A stretch of DNA of 64,000 nt from Caulobacterales bacterium (GCA_020638525.1 JACKIL010000003.1:248001-312000), one strand, 5' to 3'; positions 42,958 through 52,014 are shown, counted from the stretch's first letter. The notes: generated from the sequence alone by a model not told the origin. Program-made: numbers and translations.

Positions 42958-44937
42958 CTACCAGCCGCATTGTCGGTCTTTGTTTTCTTCCTTGAGATAC
43001 TCCATCAGCGGTTCGAAATATTCGACGATCGCCGACCCATCCATCTGGCGCGTGCCGGTGAAGGCCTCGAGCGCATCGGGCCAGGGTTGCGAGGCGCCCA
43101 TTTCGAGCATCTTGTTGAATTTCTCGCCGACTTCTTTCGAGCCGTAGAACGAGCAGCGATGCAGCGGGCCTTTCCAGCCGATCTGGTCGCACGCGGCCTT
43201 GTAGAACTGGAACTGGAGAATACGCGCGAGGAAGTAGCGCATATAGGGCGTGTTGCCGGGAACGTGATATTTCGCGCCGGCGTCGAACCCGTCATCCGGG
43301 CGATCCGCAGGCGGACGAATGCCCTGATATTGCGTCCGGAGCGCCCACCACGCCGCATTATACTGGTCGGGCTTGACCTCGCCGGAGAAAACCTCCCAGC
43401 GCCATTTGTCGACGAGAAGGCCGAAAGGCAGGAACGCGACCTTGTCGAGCGCCTGGCGCAGCAACAAGCCGAGATCTTCCGAGGCGGGCGGAACCGCATC
43501 GATGAGGCCGATCTCTTTCAGATAATCCGGCGTGATCGACAGCGCGACCATATCGCCGATCGCTTCATGGAAGCCGTCATTCGCGCTCGTCTGGAAGAGC
43601 ACAGGCTGCTTGCTATAGGCGCGCTGATAATAGTTGTGGCCGAGCTCGTGATGCACGGTGACGAAATCTTCCGCGCTCACCGTCATGCACATCTTGATGC
43701 GGATATCGTCCTTGGAATCGAGATCCCAGGCGGAGGCGTGGCAGACAACCTCGCGGTCGCGCGGCTTCGTAATCTGGGAGCGCTCCCAGAACGTTTCGGG
43801 CAGCGGCGCGAAACCGAGCGAGGAGAAGAAGCTCTCGCCGGTCTTCGTCATTTTCAGCGGATCATAACCCTTGTCGACGAGCGCCTTGTCGAGATCGATC
43901 GCCGAACCGCCGGAGCCGACGGTGACGAAATCGCCGATCGAGCCCCATTCCTGCGCCCACATATTGCCGAGAAGATCGGCGCGGATCGGCTGGTCGAGCG
44001 GGACGACTTCATCGCCATATTTCTTGTTGAGCTCGGCGCGGACATAGCAGTGAAGCTCGTCATAGAGCGGCTTGACCTGACCCCAGAGCCGGTCGACTTC
44101 CGCCGCGAATTCTTCCGGCGACATGTCGTAGCCCGAACGCCAGAGCGAGCCGACATCCGGATAGCCAAGTTCGCGCGCGCCTTCATTGGCGATCTCGACC
44201 ATGCGCACATAGTCGTCCTTCATCGACTTGCCGCTGTCGCCCTTGCGCATCGGCACGTCGTTCCACTTCGTCCACGTCGCAGCGAGCACCGCCGGGTCGC
44301 GCGACAGGCGCATGACGATTTCGGTCTCGTTCTGGCGAATATCCTTGCCGGAAAGGTCCGCATCCGAATTATCGCCCTTGGGATCGCGCACGGGCTTCAG
44401 CGCCGCCGCGATCTGTTCGGCGGAAAGCCCGCTATTCGTCAGGTCGATGCGGCCCGTCGAATAGGACGAGCCGAGGCGCGTCGTGATTTCGGAAAGCTCT
44501 TCGGCCGCGCCCGCTTTTGTCGGCGCAGGCAAGGTCACGCCCTGCTTGATGAACTCGATCTTGCGCGCGACATCGGCCGGCAGATCAAGGCCGTTGAACT
44601 TCTTGGCTTCATTGGCGTAGTCGACCGCGAGCTTGGTCAGCTTCGCGCCGTTTTTCGCGGCGAGCCAGTCCGTGTCGTAATTGATATAGGTCGCATTGAC
44701 CCAGGCGATGCGCGAGGCTTCTTCGAAGACATCGCGGTAAGTCGCCTCGACTTTCTCGACGAAGGCGCGCGCATCCTCAACTGTCGGCGCGCCGGTTTCA
44801 TCGACGCTTGCGGGCGCTGCGGCAGTCGGCGCGCTTTCCGGCGCGGCGGTCTTTTCCGCGCTGCACGCCGCGATGAGGGCGAGCGACGAAATGCTCGCGA
44901 GCGCGCCGATCGTGCGGCGCAAAACGATATGAGACAT
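42958..44937 (-). CDS. M2 family metallopeptidase (ACE-like peptidyl-dipeptidase), lipoprotein
   Basis: A 659-residue zinc dipeptidyl-carboxypeptidase related to angiotensin-converting enzyme. The zinc motif is HHELGHNYYQ (HExxH with His430), and the third ligand is in GFHEAIGD, exactly as in the M2 family. The N-terminus is a lipoprotein signal with lipobox LIAAC (about residue 22) and a low-complexity linker, so it acts in the periplasm. ATG 44937 follows AGGTGG; GTG at 44946 would add three residues. Such enzymes are scattered in marine bacteria and are likely involved in peptide use. Confidence 0.92.
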   Translation of the reverse strand: MSHIVLRRTIGALASISSLALIAACSAEKTAAPESAPTAAAPASVDETGAPTVEDARAFVEKVEATYRDVFEEASRIAWVNATYINYDTDWLAAKNGAKLTKLAVDYANEAKKFNGLDLPADVARKIEFIKQGVTLPAPTKAGAAEELSEITTRLGSSYSTGRIDLTNSGLSAEQIAAALKPVRDPKGDNSDADLSGKDIRQNETEIVMRLSRDPAVLAATWTKWNDVPMRKGDSGKSMKDDYVRMVEIANEGARELGYPDVGSLWRSGYDMSPEEFAAEVDRLWGQVKPLYDELHCYVRAELNKKYGDEVVPLDQPIRADLLGNMWAQEWGSIGDFVTVGSGGSAIDLDKALVDKGYDPLKMTKTGESFFSSLGFAPLPETFWERSQITKPRDREVVCHASAWDLDSKDDIRIKMCMTVSAEDFVTVHHELGHNYYQRAYSKQPVLFQTSANDGFHEAIGDMVALSITPDYLKEIGLIDAVPPASEDLGLLLRQALDKVAFLPFGLLVDKWRWEVFSGEVKPDQYNAAWWALRTQYQGIRPPADRPDDGFDAGAKYHVPGNTPYMRYFLARILQFQFYKAACDQIGWKGPLHRCSFYGSKEVGEKFNKMLEMGASQPWPDALEAFTGTRQMDGSAIVEYFEPLMEYLKEENKDRQCGW

Positions 44938-45030
44938 GAATTCCACCTGAGGTTTGGTGCGAAGAGATTGATTGCGCCCAACCTAGCGCAGAGCGGCGCG
45001 CGGGGCAAAAGCCCTGTCAGAACCTGTGGG

Positions 45031-45594
45031 TCAGAGCTTTTCTGAAAGCCTTATTGCAAGCCGGCACCCGGCCTTGATCGCCGCAGAGAGCAGGGGATAG
45101 CCCGCGGCTTCGCGCGCGCCATGATGCTCAGCCGTAGTCTTGTGGCCTATTTCGTCGTCGCGAAATTCATTGACGAGCTCTGCAAGCGCAGGCTCGTTTT
45201 CAGCGAGCTCTTTGGCCTGTTCGGCGTAATGCTTCTCAATCACGTCTTCGACGGCTTCCGTACAGGCCATCGCCGCCTTTTCGCCCATCAGCGCGGTCGC
45301 AGCGCCAAGCGCGAATCCGGCCGCGTTCCAGATCGGCGCGAACGCGGTCGGGCGCACGCGGCGCTCCGTAAGCAGACGATCGAAAGTTTCGAGGTGATGC
45401 TGTTCGCCCGCTTCCATCTCTGCGAGAAGATCGGCGGTGTCCTGCTTGTGCGAGAGCGCGGCGAAGACGGCGCGCTGGCCACGATAGATCTGCACCGCGC
45501 CATACTCGCCCGCATGGTCGACGCGCAGCATTTCGCCGATGCGCCGTCCGCGCGCGCCCGGAACGTCGCGGGAGGGGTCAAACGTTTCGCTCAT
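45031..45594 (-). CDS. coq7: Demethoxyubiquinone hydroxylase Coq7
   Basis: Di-iron monooxygenase in ubiquinone synthesis. The 187-residue protein has LRVDHAGEYGAVQIYRGQ, EMEAGEQHHLETFDRLL, and the ERRVRPTA turn with the second set of Glu/His ligands (EDVIEKHYAEQ, EFRDDEIGHKTTAEHHGA). It starts four bases inside dsbB (overlap 45591-45594), so it is translationally coupled. The enzyme is peripheral on the inner membrane. Confidence 0.95.
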   Translation of the reverse strand: MSETFDPSRDVPGARGRRIGEMLRVDHAGEYGAVQIYRGQRAVFAALSHKQDTADLLAEMEAGEQHHLETFDRLLTERRVRPTAFAPIWNAAGFALGAATALMGEKAAMACTEAVEDVIEKHYAEQAKELAENEPALAELVNEFRDDEIGHKTTAEHHGAREAAGYPLLSAAIKAGCRLAIRLSEKL

Positions 45595-46151
45595 GTGGCG
45601 CCAGCCCGGCCGGGCCCGGGGCGTCTTGCGTCATGGGCGGCGCGCGCCGCGCTCACCGCCGCCGCAAGGGTCAGCGCAAAAAGACCCGCCGATGCGAGTA
45701 GGTTGTAGCCCGCCATCGAGATGCCGAGAAAACGCCATTGCGCATCGATGCAGGATGGCCCTTTCGGCTTCTCGACAAGGGCGGTCTCAAGGACCGAGGC
45801 GTCAGTGATGGCGCTCGCCTGCCCCGAACAGGTCGCAGGCCCCGGCCAGAATTTGAACTCGACGCCGGTATGGAAAAAGGCGAGGCCCGCCGAGAAGAGA
45901 TAGACCATCGCCGCCGCGCCGACCGCCGCCGCCGCCGCCAGCCGCGCGCGGAAGAGGAAATGGGCGCCGAGCCCAGCGCCCGCGACCGCAAGCGCAACCC
46001 AGTGCGCCTGGCGCTGGTCGAGACAGAGCGGGCAGGGCAGATAGCCGAAGGCTTCGAAGATATGCGCGCCCACGAGCAGGCTCGCGCTCGCCGCGACAGC
46101 GACGATCAGGGCCTGCACGGTGAAAGGTCGTTGTCGCAGAGCGGCAAGCAT
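45591..46151 (-). CDS. dsbB: Disulfide bond formation protein B (DsbB)
   Basis: Inner-membrane oxidase that re-oxidises DsbA and passes electrons to quinone. The 186-residue protein has four helices and the active-site CPLC in LPCPLCLDQRQAHWVAL (Cys-x-x-Cys), and a second pair near TCSGQAS and PSCIDAQWRFLG, the periplasmic loop cysteines. The C-terminus is basic. It is followed by coq7, with a four-base overlap; both depend on the quinone pool. Confidence 0.93.
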   Translation of the reverse strand: MLAALRQRPFTVQALIVAVAASASLLVGAHIFEAFGYLPCPLCLDQRQAHWVALAVAGAGLGAHFLFRARLAAAAAVGAAAMVYLFSAGLAFFHTGVEFKFWPGPATCSGQASAITDASVLETALVEKPKGPSCIDAQWRFLGISMAGYNLLASAGLFALTLAAAVSAARAAHDARRPGPGRAGAT

Positions 46152-46218
46152 GGGCGGAGCTTATCCTTTCGCCGTCTGATTGGCCTCTGGCGGATCGTCG
46201 CGGGGGCGGCCGTTTTGG

Positions 46219-46917
46219 CTAAAACCGAGCCAGCAGCCAGTCTTTTATCAAAGTCGCCGCCTCAAGACCCAAGACGAGAAGGAGGGCGACCCAGCCGACG
46301 CCGATCAGCAGCCCTGCGATAACCAGAACGCCATCCCGCTCGACGAGGCCGAGCGCCGTCACAGCGACCCCGATGCCGGGCACCGTATTGGTGCCGGGAA
46401 AGGGAACCATGATGGACAAAGCCGGGATCGCCAGAAGCGCCCCGACGATGCGCGCCGCGCCATGCCCGGTCACCGGCCGCAGACGCGGATGAGCCAGGCG
46501 CTCGGCAAACCTCACATACTTCTCGCTACGATCGACGACATCGCGAAAGGCGGCGATCGAAACCGGACGCTTGCGCAGCGTGTTGGGGAGCCAGGGCGCG
46601 CGCCGGCCCATCGCCATCTGGCCGGCGAGCACCAGCATCGGCACCGAAACGATCTGCGGCAGCACATAGACAAAGGGGGGCACGCAAGGCAGCGCGAGGA
46701 GGAACAGAAGAATGCCGAAGCCGCGCTCGTCGAGGCGGTCGGCAATCGCGCCGAGGCTCGTCATCGGCCCCGCGGCTTCCGGATCGCGCTGCGGGCCTTC
46801 ATGCGCCGCAAAGTCTGGCTGGGGCGGCGGCGCCTTTTCAAGGTTGTCGAGGATTTCACGGATAAGGCCGCTCACGCCCTTCATCGAAGCGCGCGGGGCA
46901 TGCGGAGTATCGCTCAT
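46219..46917 (-). CDS. ExoD-like exopolysaccharide synthesis membrane protein
   Basis: A 232-residue membrane protein with a cytosolic N-terminus and several helices. ExoD signatures are present: LGAIADRLDERGFGILLFLLALPCVPPFVYVLPQ, LVLAGQMAMGRRAPWLP, GALLAIPALSIMVPFPGTNTVPGIGVAV. ExoD was first described in Rhizobium exopolysaccharide mutants; it is widely distributed and the biochemical function is unclear. ATG 46917 is chosen; ATG 46938 is in frame as an alternative and the frame remains open upstream. Confidence 0.85.
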   Translation of the reverse strand: MSDTPHAPRASMKGVSGLIREILDNLEKAPPPQPDFAAHEGPQRDPEAAGPMTSLGAIADRLDERGFGILLFLLALPCVPPFVYVLPQIVSVPMLVLAGQMAMGRRAPWLPNTLRKRPVSIAAFRDVVDRSEKYVRFAERLAHPRLRPVTGHGAARIVGALLAIPALSIMVPFPGTNTVPGIGVAVTALGLVERDGVLVIAGLLIGVGWVALLLVLGLEAATLIKDWLLARF

Positions 46918-46993
46918 GGAAGCCTGGTCTCTCGCCATTCTCGTCGATTGAGTAACGCATTTCGGGCAGGCCGCTATGGCGCTCCCGGAAATA

Positions 46994-47914
46994 TTATCGG
47001 CGATGCGTATTAAAGAATCGCCAGATGACGTCGGTCGCATCGAGCGACTCGCTCGGCTTGTCGCCAGCGCGCCTTCCCTTCTCGCCGCCCGGCCAGGCGT
47101 GGCCGCCATCCTTCACGACATAGCGCACGACATCCGCGCCGCCCGGGCATTGATAGGTCCAGCGGACGAGCTCTGGCGACGGTTCCTCCATCAGCGGCGT
47201 CGGCGCGCAGTCATTGGCTCGCGCCCAGAACGCGCCCTGATATGCAGCGGGCTCCAGCGGCGCGCCATCCCATGCGCGGGCGCGCCGGCCTTGATGAACG
47301 CCGCCGGCGAGGGGGACCATTTCGTCTTCGCCGCCATTGATGATGAGCGCGGCGACGGGGGTCGCCGGAACCTTTTCGTCGCCGAAAAGACCGCCGACCA
47401 CAGGCGCGATCGCCGCCACCTTGTCCGGAAGCGCGACGCCAAGCCGATGCGCCATCATCGCGCCATTGGACATGCCGGTGACATAGACACGCCCGGGGTC
47501 GACACCGTCGCGCTCGACGACCTCATCGATGAGCGCGGAGATGAAACCGACATCGTCGACATTCTGCTTCATCGCCGCCGCGCAGCAGTGCCGCGCATTC
47601 CAGGTGAGAAGCTTGTCGTCAAAGCGCTTCGAGGAGCCGTTCGGATAGACGGCGATGAAGCCTTCCTTGTCGGCTTTCTCGCTGAAGCCGGTCATGCGCA
47701 CGGCGTTTTCAGCATTGCCGCCGCCGCCATGGAGGACGATCACCGCCGCGCGCAGGGCGCTCGCGCCCGCTTCCGGCGTATGGATGAGGAAGCGTCGCTC
47801 CATCCCGTCATGGCCGATCGATCGCCATTCATCGCTCGCAAAGGCGCCGGAGAGCGGCGCTGCGGAAGCGATGGCGACGATGAGCGCGGCAAGCGCGATG
47901 CGGCGAACCGACAT
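46994..47914 (-). CDS. LpqC-like polyhydroxybutyrate-depolymerase-type esterase
   Basis: A 306-residue exported alpha/beta hydrolase. The signal peptide ends around FAS (about 25). The fold features are VIVLHGGGGNAENAVRMTGF (oxyanion loop), the nucleophile elbow YVTGMSNGAMMAHRL (Ser), a later Asp in NGGEDEMVPL and the His in DGGHAWPGG. The LpqC/PhaZ-type family includes feruloyl esterases and PHB depolymerases; the ester cleaved cannot be predicted. Cys pairs (RHCCAAA) may form disulfides. It is followed by the ExoD-like gene after 76 bases. Confidence 0.85.
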   Translation of the reverse strand: MSVRRIALAALIVAIASAAPLSGAFASDEWRSIGHDGMERRFLIHTPEAGASALRAAVIVLHGGGGNAENAVRMTGFSEKADKEGFIAVYPNGSSKRFDDKLLTWNARHCCAAAMKQNVDDVGFISALIDEVVERDGVDPGRVYVTGMSNGAMMAHRLGVALPDKVAAIAPVVGGLFGDEKVPATPVAALIINGGEDEMVPLAGGVHQGRRARAWDGAPLEPAAYQGAFWARANDCAPTPLMEEPSPELVRWTYQCPGGADVVRYVVKDGGHAWPGGEKGRRAGDKPSESLDATDVIWRFFNTHRR

Positions 47915-48120
47915 GGCGGGTCCTCCTTTTCCGGCGCGGGCGCAGGGCCCGCACGGGCGGCCCGGATGAAACGCGTCAAAAGCAGCGCTCCGTCACGGAA
48001 AGGCCTCCACATAGCGCGCGATGGCGACGAAAAAGAGGCGGCGAATTTGCGTCAAATCCCGCGCTTGACCGAGAGAGGCGCCCCAGTATTATCCGCGCCT
48101 TCCTGCCGGACCTCGCTGAC

Positions 48121-48205
48121 GCCCCAGTGGTGGAATTGGTAGACACGCGTGACTCAAAATCTCGTGCCGCAAGGCGTGCTGGTTCAAATCCGGCCTGGGG
48201 CACCA
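48121..48205 (+). tRNA. tRNA-Leu, anticodon CAA
   Basis: Acceptor arm GCCCCAG pairs with CTGGGGC, followed by A and the genome-encoded CCA. The D-arm (GTGGAATTGGTAGAC) and T-loop (GGTTCAAATCC) are canonical, and a long variable arm (GTGCCGCAAGGCGTGCT region) marks a class II tRNA. The anticodon loop CTCAAAA gives anticodon CAA (reads UUG). Within the anticodon stem CGTGA/TCTCG, position 29 and 41 are both U, an unpaired position. Confidence 0.92.
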
Positions 48206-48257
48206 ATCTCCTGCATTCGTCAGCTTCGACTCTAACAACAGGCCGCTCCAACCGTTC

Positions 48258-49328
48258 CTACGGCTTGATGATCGTCACCGTATCCCCATTCGGGTCATCG
48301 GGGGCGACCGCGCCCGCCGGGGCGTTTCGCGGCAGGCCTTGGGCCTTGTTCGTCACATAGACCGTGCTCGTCTCCGGATCGAGCGCCAGGGTTTGCGGGA
48401 AGGTTCCCGTCTTCAGGTTCGCGATCACCGCGTAGCTTTCGCCGTCGACGACAGTGACCGTGCCGGCGCCGCGATTGGCGACGTAGATGCGGTTGAGTTT
48501 CGGGTCGAAGAGAATGCCGAGCGCGTTCTCGCCAGTCTCGACCGTTTTGATCAGCGCGCCGCTTTCCGCGTTCAGCACGGCGAGACCGCCCGGTTTTTGA
48601 TGAACGACGAACAGGCGCCCGCCCGCGGCGTCATAAGCGAGGTTGATCGGGTTTTCGCCTTGCGAGGGAAAGCGCGCGACGATTTTGTCCGTAGACAGAT
48701 CGACGATGACGATCTCGTTCCTCGGGCGGCTTGCGACGAAGAGTCGATTGGCTTTTTTGTCGAGCGCAAGGCCGGAAGCGCCCGGCGTATCGACGGAAAT
48801 GATCCGGTCGAGCGCTTGCTTCGCGCCGTCGACGACCCAGATGTCGCTCGGCTCATCGCCGCTTGAATAAGCGGTCGTGTAGGAAATGTTCGCGGCGTCA
48901 TCGACAGCGACTTCGCGCAAATGCGCGGATGCGCCATCCGGTCGTTTGACGGGCGTGGGATCCTTCGTTGCGAGCGGGATGACGGTGACGGCGCCCGCGG
49001 TCGTCGCCGAACCGAAAAGCGTTTGCGCCTTCGCGCTGAAGCCGAGGCCGAAGACCGGCGCCTCGTCGACCTCGATCGTATCGACGACGTCCAGCGTTTG
49101 CGCATCGAGGCGCAGGATCGCCGCCTGGTTTTCGCCGCGCTTGCCGATCACCGCGACGTAGAGATCGCCATCCTGCGGATTGAAGACGATCTGATAAACG
49201 CCGCTCACGGGAAGCTTCACGCTCTTTTCGACCGCTGGCGCGGCGAGCGCCGCCGACAAGAGGGCGGCGACGCTGAGCGCCGAGGCGAGAGCGAGACGGG
49301 AAAAGCGGGGCTTGATGGTTGGGGTCAT
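48258..49328 (-). CDS. YncE-like YVTN beta-propeller protein, periplasmic
   Basis: A 356-residue exported protein. The signal peptide ends near LAAPA (about 31). The rest is a seven-bladed propeller with repeats such as ILRLDAQTLDVVDTIEV, IVIVDLSTDKIVARFP, LAVLNAESGALIKTVETGENALGILFDPK, VTVVDGESYAVIANLKTGTFPQTLALDP. In E. coli, YncE is iron-repressed and binds single-stranded DNA in vitro; here the role is unknown. A Fur-like dyad lies about 100 bases upstream of the start (49425-49439), which would agree with iron control. Confidence 0.85.
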   Translation of the reverse strand: MTPTIKPRFSRLALASALSVAALLSAALAAPAVEKSVKLPVSGVYQIVFNPQDGDLYVAVIGKRGENQAAILRLDAQTLDVVDTIEVDEAPVFGLGFSAKAQTLFGSATTAGAVTVIPLATKDPTPVKRPDGASAHLREVAVDDAANISYTTAYSSGDEPSDIWVVDGAKQALDRIISVDTPGASGLALDKKANRLFVASRPRNEIVIVDLSTDKIVARFPSQGENPINLAYDAAGGRLFVVHQKPGGLAVLNAESGALIKTVETGENALGILFDPKLNRIYVANRGAGTVTVVDGESYAVIANLKTGTFPQTLALDPETSTVYVTNKAQGLPRNAPAGAVAPDDPNGDTVTIIKP

Positions 49329-49424
49329 GGCGAATTGCTCCGTAGCGCGAACTGTATGGCGACGGGGCAGGCGGCCCGCCTTGCGGGGCGGCTGAATCGC
49401 TGCCCTGCTCGGCCGAATTCATAT

Positions 49425-49439
49425 TGCAAATAAGTCGCA
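49425..49439. promoter_or_regulatory. Possible Fur-box-like dyad upstream of the YncE-like gene
   Basis: TGCAAATAAGTCGCA is an imperfect dyad with TGC/GCA outer arms, similar in style to alphaproteobacterial iron-regulator sites. It is about 100 bases from the YncE-like start and in front of the beta-helix gene terminator. The match is weak and needs a binding test. Confidence 0.35.
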
Positions 49440-49517
49440 TTAACAAGAAGGCGCGCCAGATAATGCAGCCCGCACGGGTCTATGCGAACGGCCGATGCGG
49501 GCAACAGGCGCAAATAA

Positions 49518-49547
49518 AAGAAGCGCCCCGCAAAGGAGGCGCTTCTT
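49518..49547 (-). terminator. Terminator of the beta-helix gene
   Basis: The stem AAGAAGCGCC / GGCGCTTCTT (49518-49527, 49538-49547) with a 10-base loop is followed on the minus strand by TTTATTTG. It lies 104 bases past the stop of the beta-helix gene. Confidence 0.75.
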
Positions 49548-49651
49548 CGTCGCCAGTCTTCAGTCTGGGGGTCCGACCGGCTAAACCACCCTCTCGACAC
49601 GGCGGCGCAGTTACGCGCGCAGACGGGAGCAGAGCCTGGGCGGCGGGCCGC

Positions 49652-50689
49652 TTAGCGGCGCTTTTTCTTCTTCTTGCCGTCCCCGCCATTGTTGTCGATG
49701 AAGTTGTTGGTGATCTTCGGCTCGAGACCTTCGCGAATGAAGATCGAAAGTCCGCCATTGCCGACGATCTGATTGTCCTCGATCACGCCGTTCGCGCCGA
49801 ACGGAATGGCGACGCCATCGCCAGCATTCTTGACGATCTCGTTATAGCGCACGAGCGAGAGCTTCGAATATTTGTCGAGAATGATGCCGGCGCCTTTGTT
49901 GTTCCGGATCTTGTTCCCGATGAGCGTCGCCCCGCCATAACCGGAAGCTTTCACGCCGCTGTCGAGATTGTCGAAAATCTCATTGCCGGCGACGACGACA
50001 TCGGCGCGGGAGCCGCTCGCAATGTCGATGCCGACCTGATTGCCGCCGATTTTGTTGTCGACGATGAAGCTTTGCGAAAGCGTGTGCGTCTGCTCGACGA
50101 AGATGCCTTCCGAGCCGGAGGAGATGTTGTTCTTCTCAAGCATCACCGTGCCGCCGGCGACGCGCACCGCAGGGGCGACCGTCGATCCGAGCACGTCGCT
50201 TTCCTTCAGCGTGAAGACGCCCGAGCCGACATCGACGCAAGCCGCCGCGCGCGAAGAAAGCTTCGAATAGAGGCTCACATTCGCGATCACCGCATGGGCC
50301 GTGCCCTGCTTCGGTTCGAATTTGATGCAGGGCGCATTCATCGGCGCATTGATTTCAACGCCGGAGCCGGGGCCGCGATCGCCCTGGATGAACACCGACT
50401 TATCGATGTCGATGCTCTCGTTATAGACGCCGTGCATCACATAGATGACGCCGCCTTCGGCGACATCGTCGAGCGCTTTCGAAATGGTTTTGTACGGACC
50501 CGGACCATTCGCATCGACGATGATCTGCATCGCCCCTTTCGGGCCGGCGGCGGGGCCAGGACCCGGCGAGCCGGCCGAATGCGCGCCGGGCTCGTGGATC
50601 GGAAAGCCGCCAAGCGTGCCGGCCGATGCGGCGCCGGCGAGGAGCGCAAGGCTTCCGGCGGCAGCGAGAGTGTTAAGTACGCGTTTCAT
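49652..50689 (-). CDS. Right-handed parallel beta-helix repeat protein, secreted
   Basis: A 345-residue exported protein. The signal peptide ends near AASAG (about 24). A short Gly/Pro-rich linker precedes a pectate-lyase-like beta-helix (about 54-335) with rungs such as ALDDVAEGGVIYVMHGVYNE, GIDIASGSRADVVVAGNEIFDN, GATLIGNKIRNNKGAGIILD, DGVAIPFGANGVIEDNQIVGN, and a strongly basic tail (KKKKKRR). No pectate-lyase catalytic set is obvious; it may bind carbohydrate or act at the surface. It follows the SEL1 gene by 14 bases and shares its transcript. Confidence 0.8.
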   Translation of the reverse strand: MKRVLNTLAAAGSLALLAGAASAGTLGGFPIHEPGAHSAGSPGPGPAAGPKGAMQIIVDANGPGPYKTISKALDDVAEGGVIYVMHGVYNESIDIDKSVFIQGDRGPGSGVEINAPMNAPCIKFEPKQGTAHAVIANVSLYSKLSSRAAACVDVGSGVFTLKESDVLGSTVAPAVRVAGGTVMLEKNNISSGSEGIFVEQTHTLSQSFIVDNKIGGNQVGIDIASGSRADVVVAGNEIFDNLDSGVKASGYGGATLIGNKIRNNKGAGIILDKYSKLSLVRYNEIVKNAGDGVAIPFGANGVIEDNQIVGNGGLSIFIREGLEPKITNNFIDNNGGDGKKKKKRR

Positions 50690-50703
50690 GAATGCCCCTC
50701 CTG

Positions 50704-52014
50704 CTATTCCACATTACGCGGCGCTTCGAACTCAAGAAGCTTGAGCGCGTCGCCGGCGGGCTTGTAACCGAGCGCGAAGGCGCGCGCGAAGTGACGCGCG
50801 GCCAGCGCCTTGTCTGGCGTGACTTCGTTGAGGCCCGTCGTGCCGTCGCGATAGATCACGCCGAGCGCGTAATGCGCGATGGCGAGATCGGCGCCGGCCG
50901 CCTTGGCGAGCCAAGTGACTGCTTGCTGGCCGTCCTGTTCGACGCCGATGCCCTGCACATACATGATGCCGTAGACATATTGCGACATCGGGTGCTCGGC
51001 CTTCGCAGCCGACTGGAACAGTTCGACCGTCTGGCGCGCGGACAGAACGCCCGTGCGCACGGCTTCCTTTTCTTCCGGCGTCATTTCCGTGTCTTTGGCG
51101 ACGCGCGAATACTGGAAGCGGCGAATGGCGGCGCGGGTTTCCGGCCCCATCGCATTGTCGATCGAGCCCATATAGAAGCCGAGCGAGCGAAGCGCGCGCT
51201 GGATGAGTTCGACGTCGATATCGGAAACCGCTTCAAGCGCGTCCTGCAGGCGGAGCTCTTCGAGCTCTCTCTTAAGGCGCTCAAGCTCTTTCTGCTGGCT
51301 GGTCTGGCCGGTGTGCTCTTCGGGGAGCGGCGGTTGCCAGTCCGTAGCGGCTTGGTTCGCCGCCTTGACCTCGATCGAGGTCATCAGCTTTTCGAGATTT
51401 TCGTAAGCGATCGAAGCTTCGCCGACGCCGCGCGCTTTCGCGAGGGAGTACATCTGCAAAGCTTTGGTGTTGTTCTTCGCAACGCCCGCGCCGCGCTGAT
51501 ACATGTCGCCGAGGCGATAGAGATCGTAAGCGCTGCCGCGTTCGAACGTATCGGAGACGAGGCGCTCGGCTTTCGAGACATCCGACGTCGACATGCGGAA
51601 GCGGATGTCTGGCAGGCGCTCTTCGGCGAGGATGCGCGCATTGACCTCATCGGCGGTCGGCGGCGTATAGGCCGAAAAGTCGTGATAGGCGGCGAGCGTG
51701 TACCACTTCAGCGCCTCGACATTGTCGATGCCGACGCCGGTTTCGAGCGGCACGGCCGACTTCCTTGAGTCCTCGAGGATCTTGCCGGAGTAAACATCGC
51801 CAAGGATCTTCTTGGAGCGGACATCGCCTGCGACGGCGAAGCGTTTCCAGATATCGATCGCCTGCTCATATTCGCCGCGCTCATAGGCGGAGAGCCCCGC
51901 CTCGAAATTCGCTGACGCCGAACCCGCAAAAGCGAGCGACAGCGCCGTAGCCGCCACGGCGCCTGCAAGCGCCCGGCGCATTCCGCCAAGAACCGTCACG
52001 ATATTTTCCCTCAT
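50704..52014 (-). CDS. SEL1-repeat protein with peptidoglycan-binding domain, secreted
   Basis: A 436-residue exported protein. The signal peptide ends near SASA (about 35). SEL1/TPR-type repeats occur at both ends (AGLSAYERGEYEQAIDIWKRFAVAGD, YDLYRLGDMYQRGAGVAKNNTKALQMYSLAKARGVG, SQYVYGIMYVQGIGVEQDGQQAVTWLAKAAG). Between them is a coiled-coil-prone stretch (about 225-255) and a PG_binding_1 domain (IQRALRSLGFYMGSIDNAMGPETRAAIRRFQ, about 268-298). GGGGAGTCTGGGGAT precedes the ATG. The combination suggests a peptidoglycan-anchored scaffold. The beta-helix gene follows in the same unit. Confidence 0.82.
   Translation of the reverse strand: MRENIVTVLGGMRRALAGAVAATALSLAFAGSASANFEAGLSAYERGEYEQAIDIWKRFAVAGDVRSKKILGDVYSGKILEDSRKSAVPLETGVGIDNVEALKWYTLAAYHDFSAYTPPTADEVNARILAEERLPDIRFRMSTSDVSKAERLVSDTFERGSAYDLYRLGDMYQRGAGVAKNNTKALQMYSLAKARGVGEASIAYENLEKLMTSIEVKAANQAATDWQPPLPEEHTGQTSQQKELERLKRELEELRLQDALEAVSDIDVELIQRALRSLGFYMGSIDNAMGPETRAAIRRFQYSRVAKDTEMTPEEKEAVRTGVLSARQTVELFQSAAKAEHPMSQYVYGIMYVQGIGVEQDGQQAVTWLAKAAGADLAIAHYALGVIYRDGTTGLNEVTPDKALAARHFARAFALGYKPAGDALKLLEFEAPRNVE

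Larger units (their letters stand above)
49329..49651. other. Intergenic region between YncE-like and beta-helix genes
   Basis: This 323-base stretch holds the upstream region of the YncE-like gene with a Fur-like dyad, and the hairpin terminator of the beta-helix gene. Both neighbouring genes are on the minus strand. No coding region is supported. Confidence 0.5.

Noticed and set aside
42916..45045. 709-codon plus-strand frame over the M2 peptidase region
   Set aside because: The other strand has a full zinc peptidase with lipobox and HExxH motif; the plus frame has no family motifs and a compositional shadow pattern.
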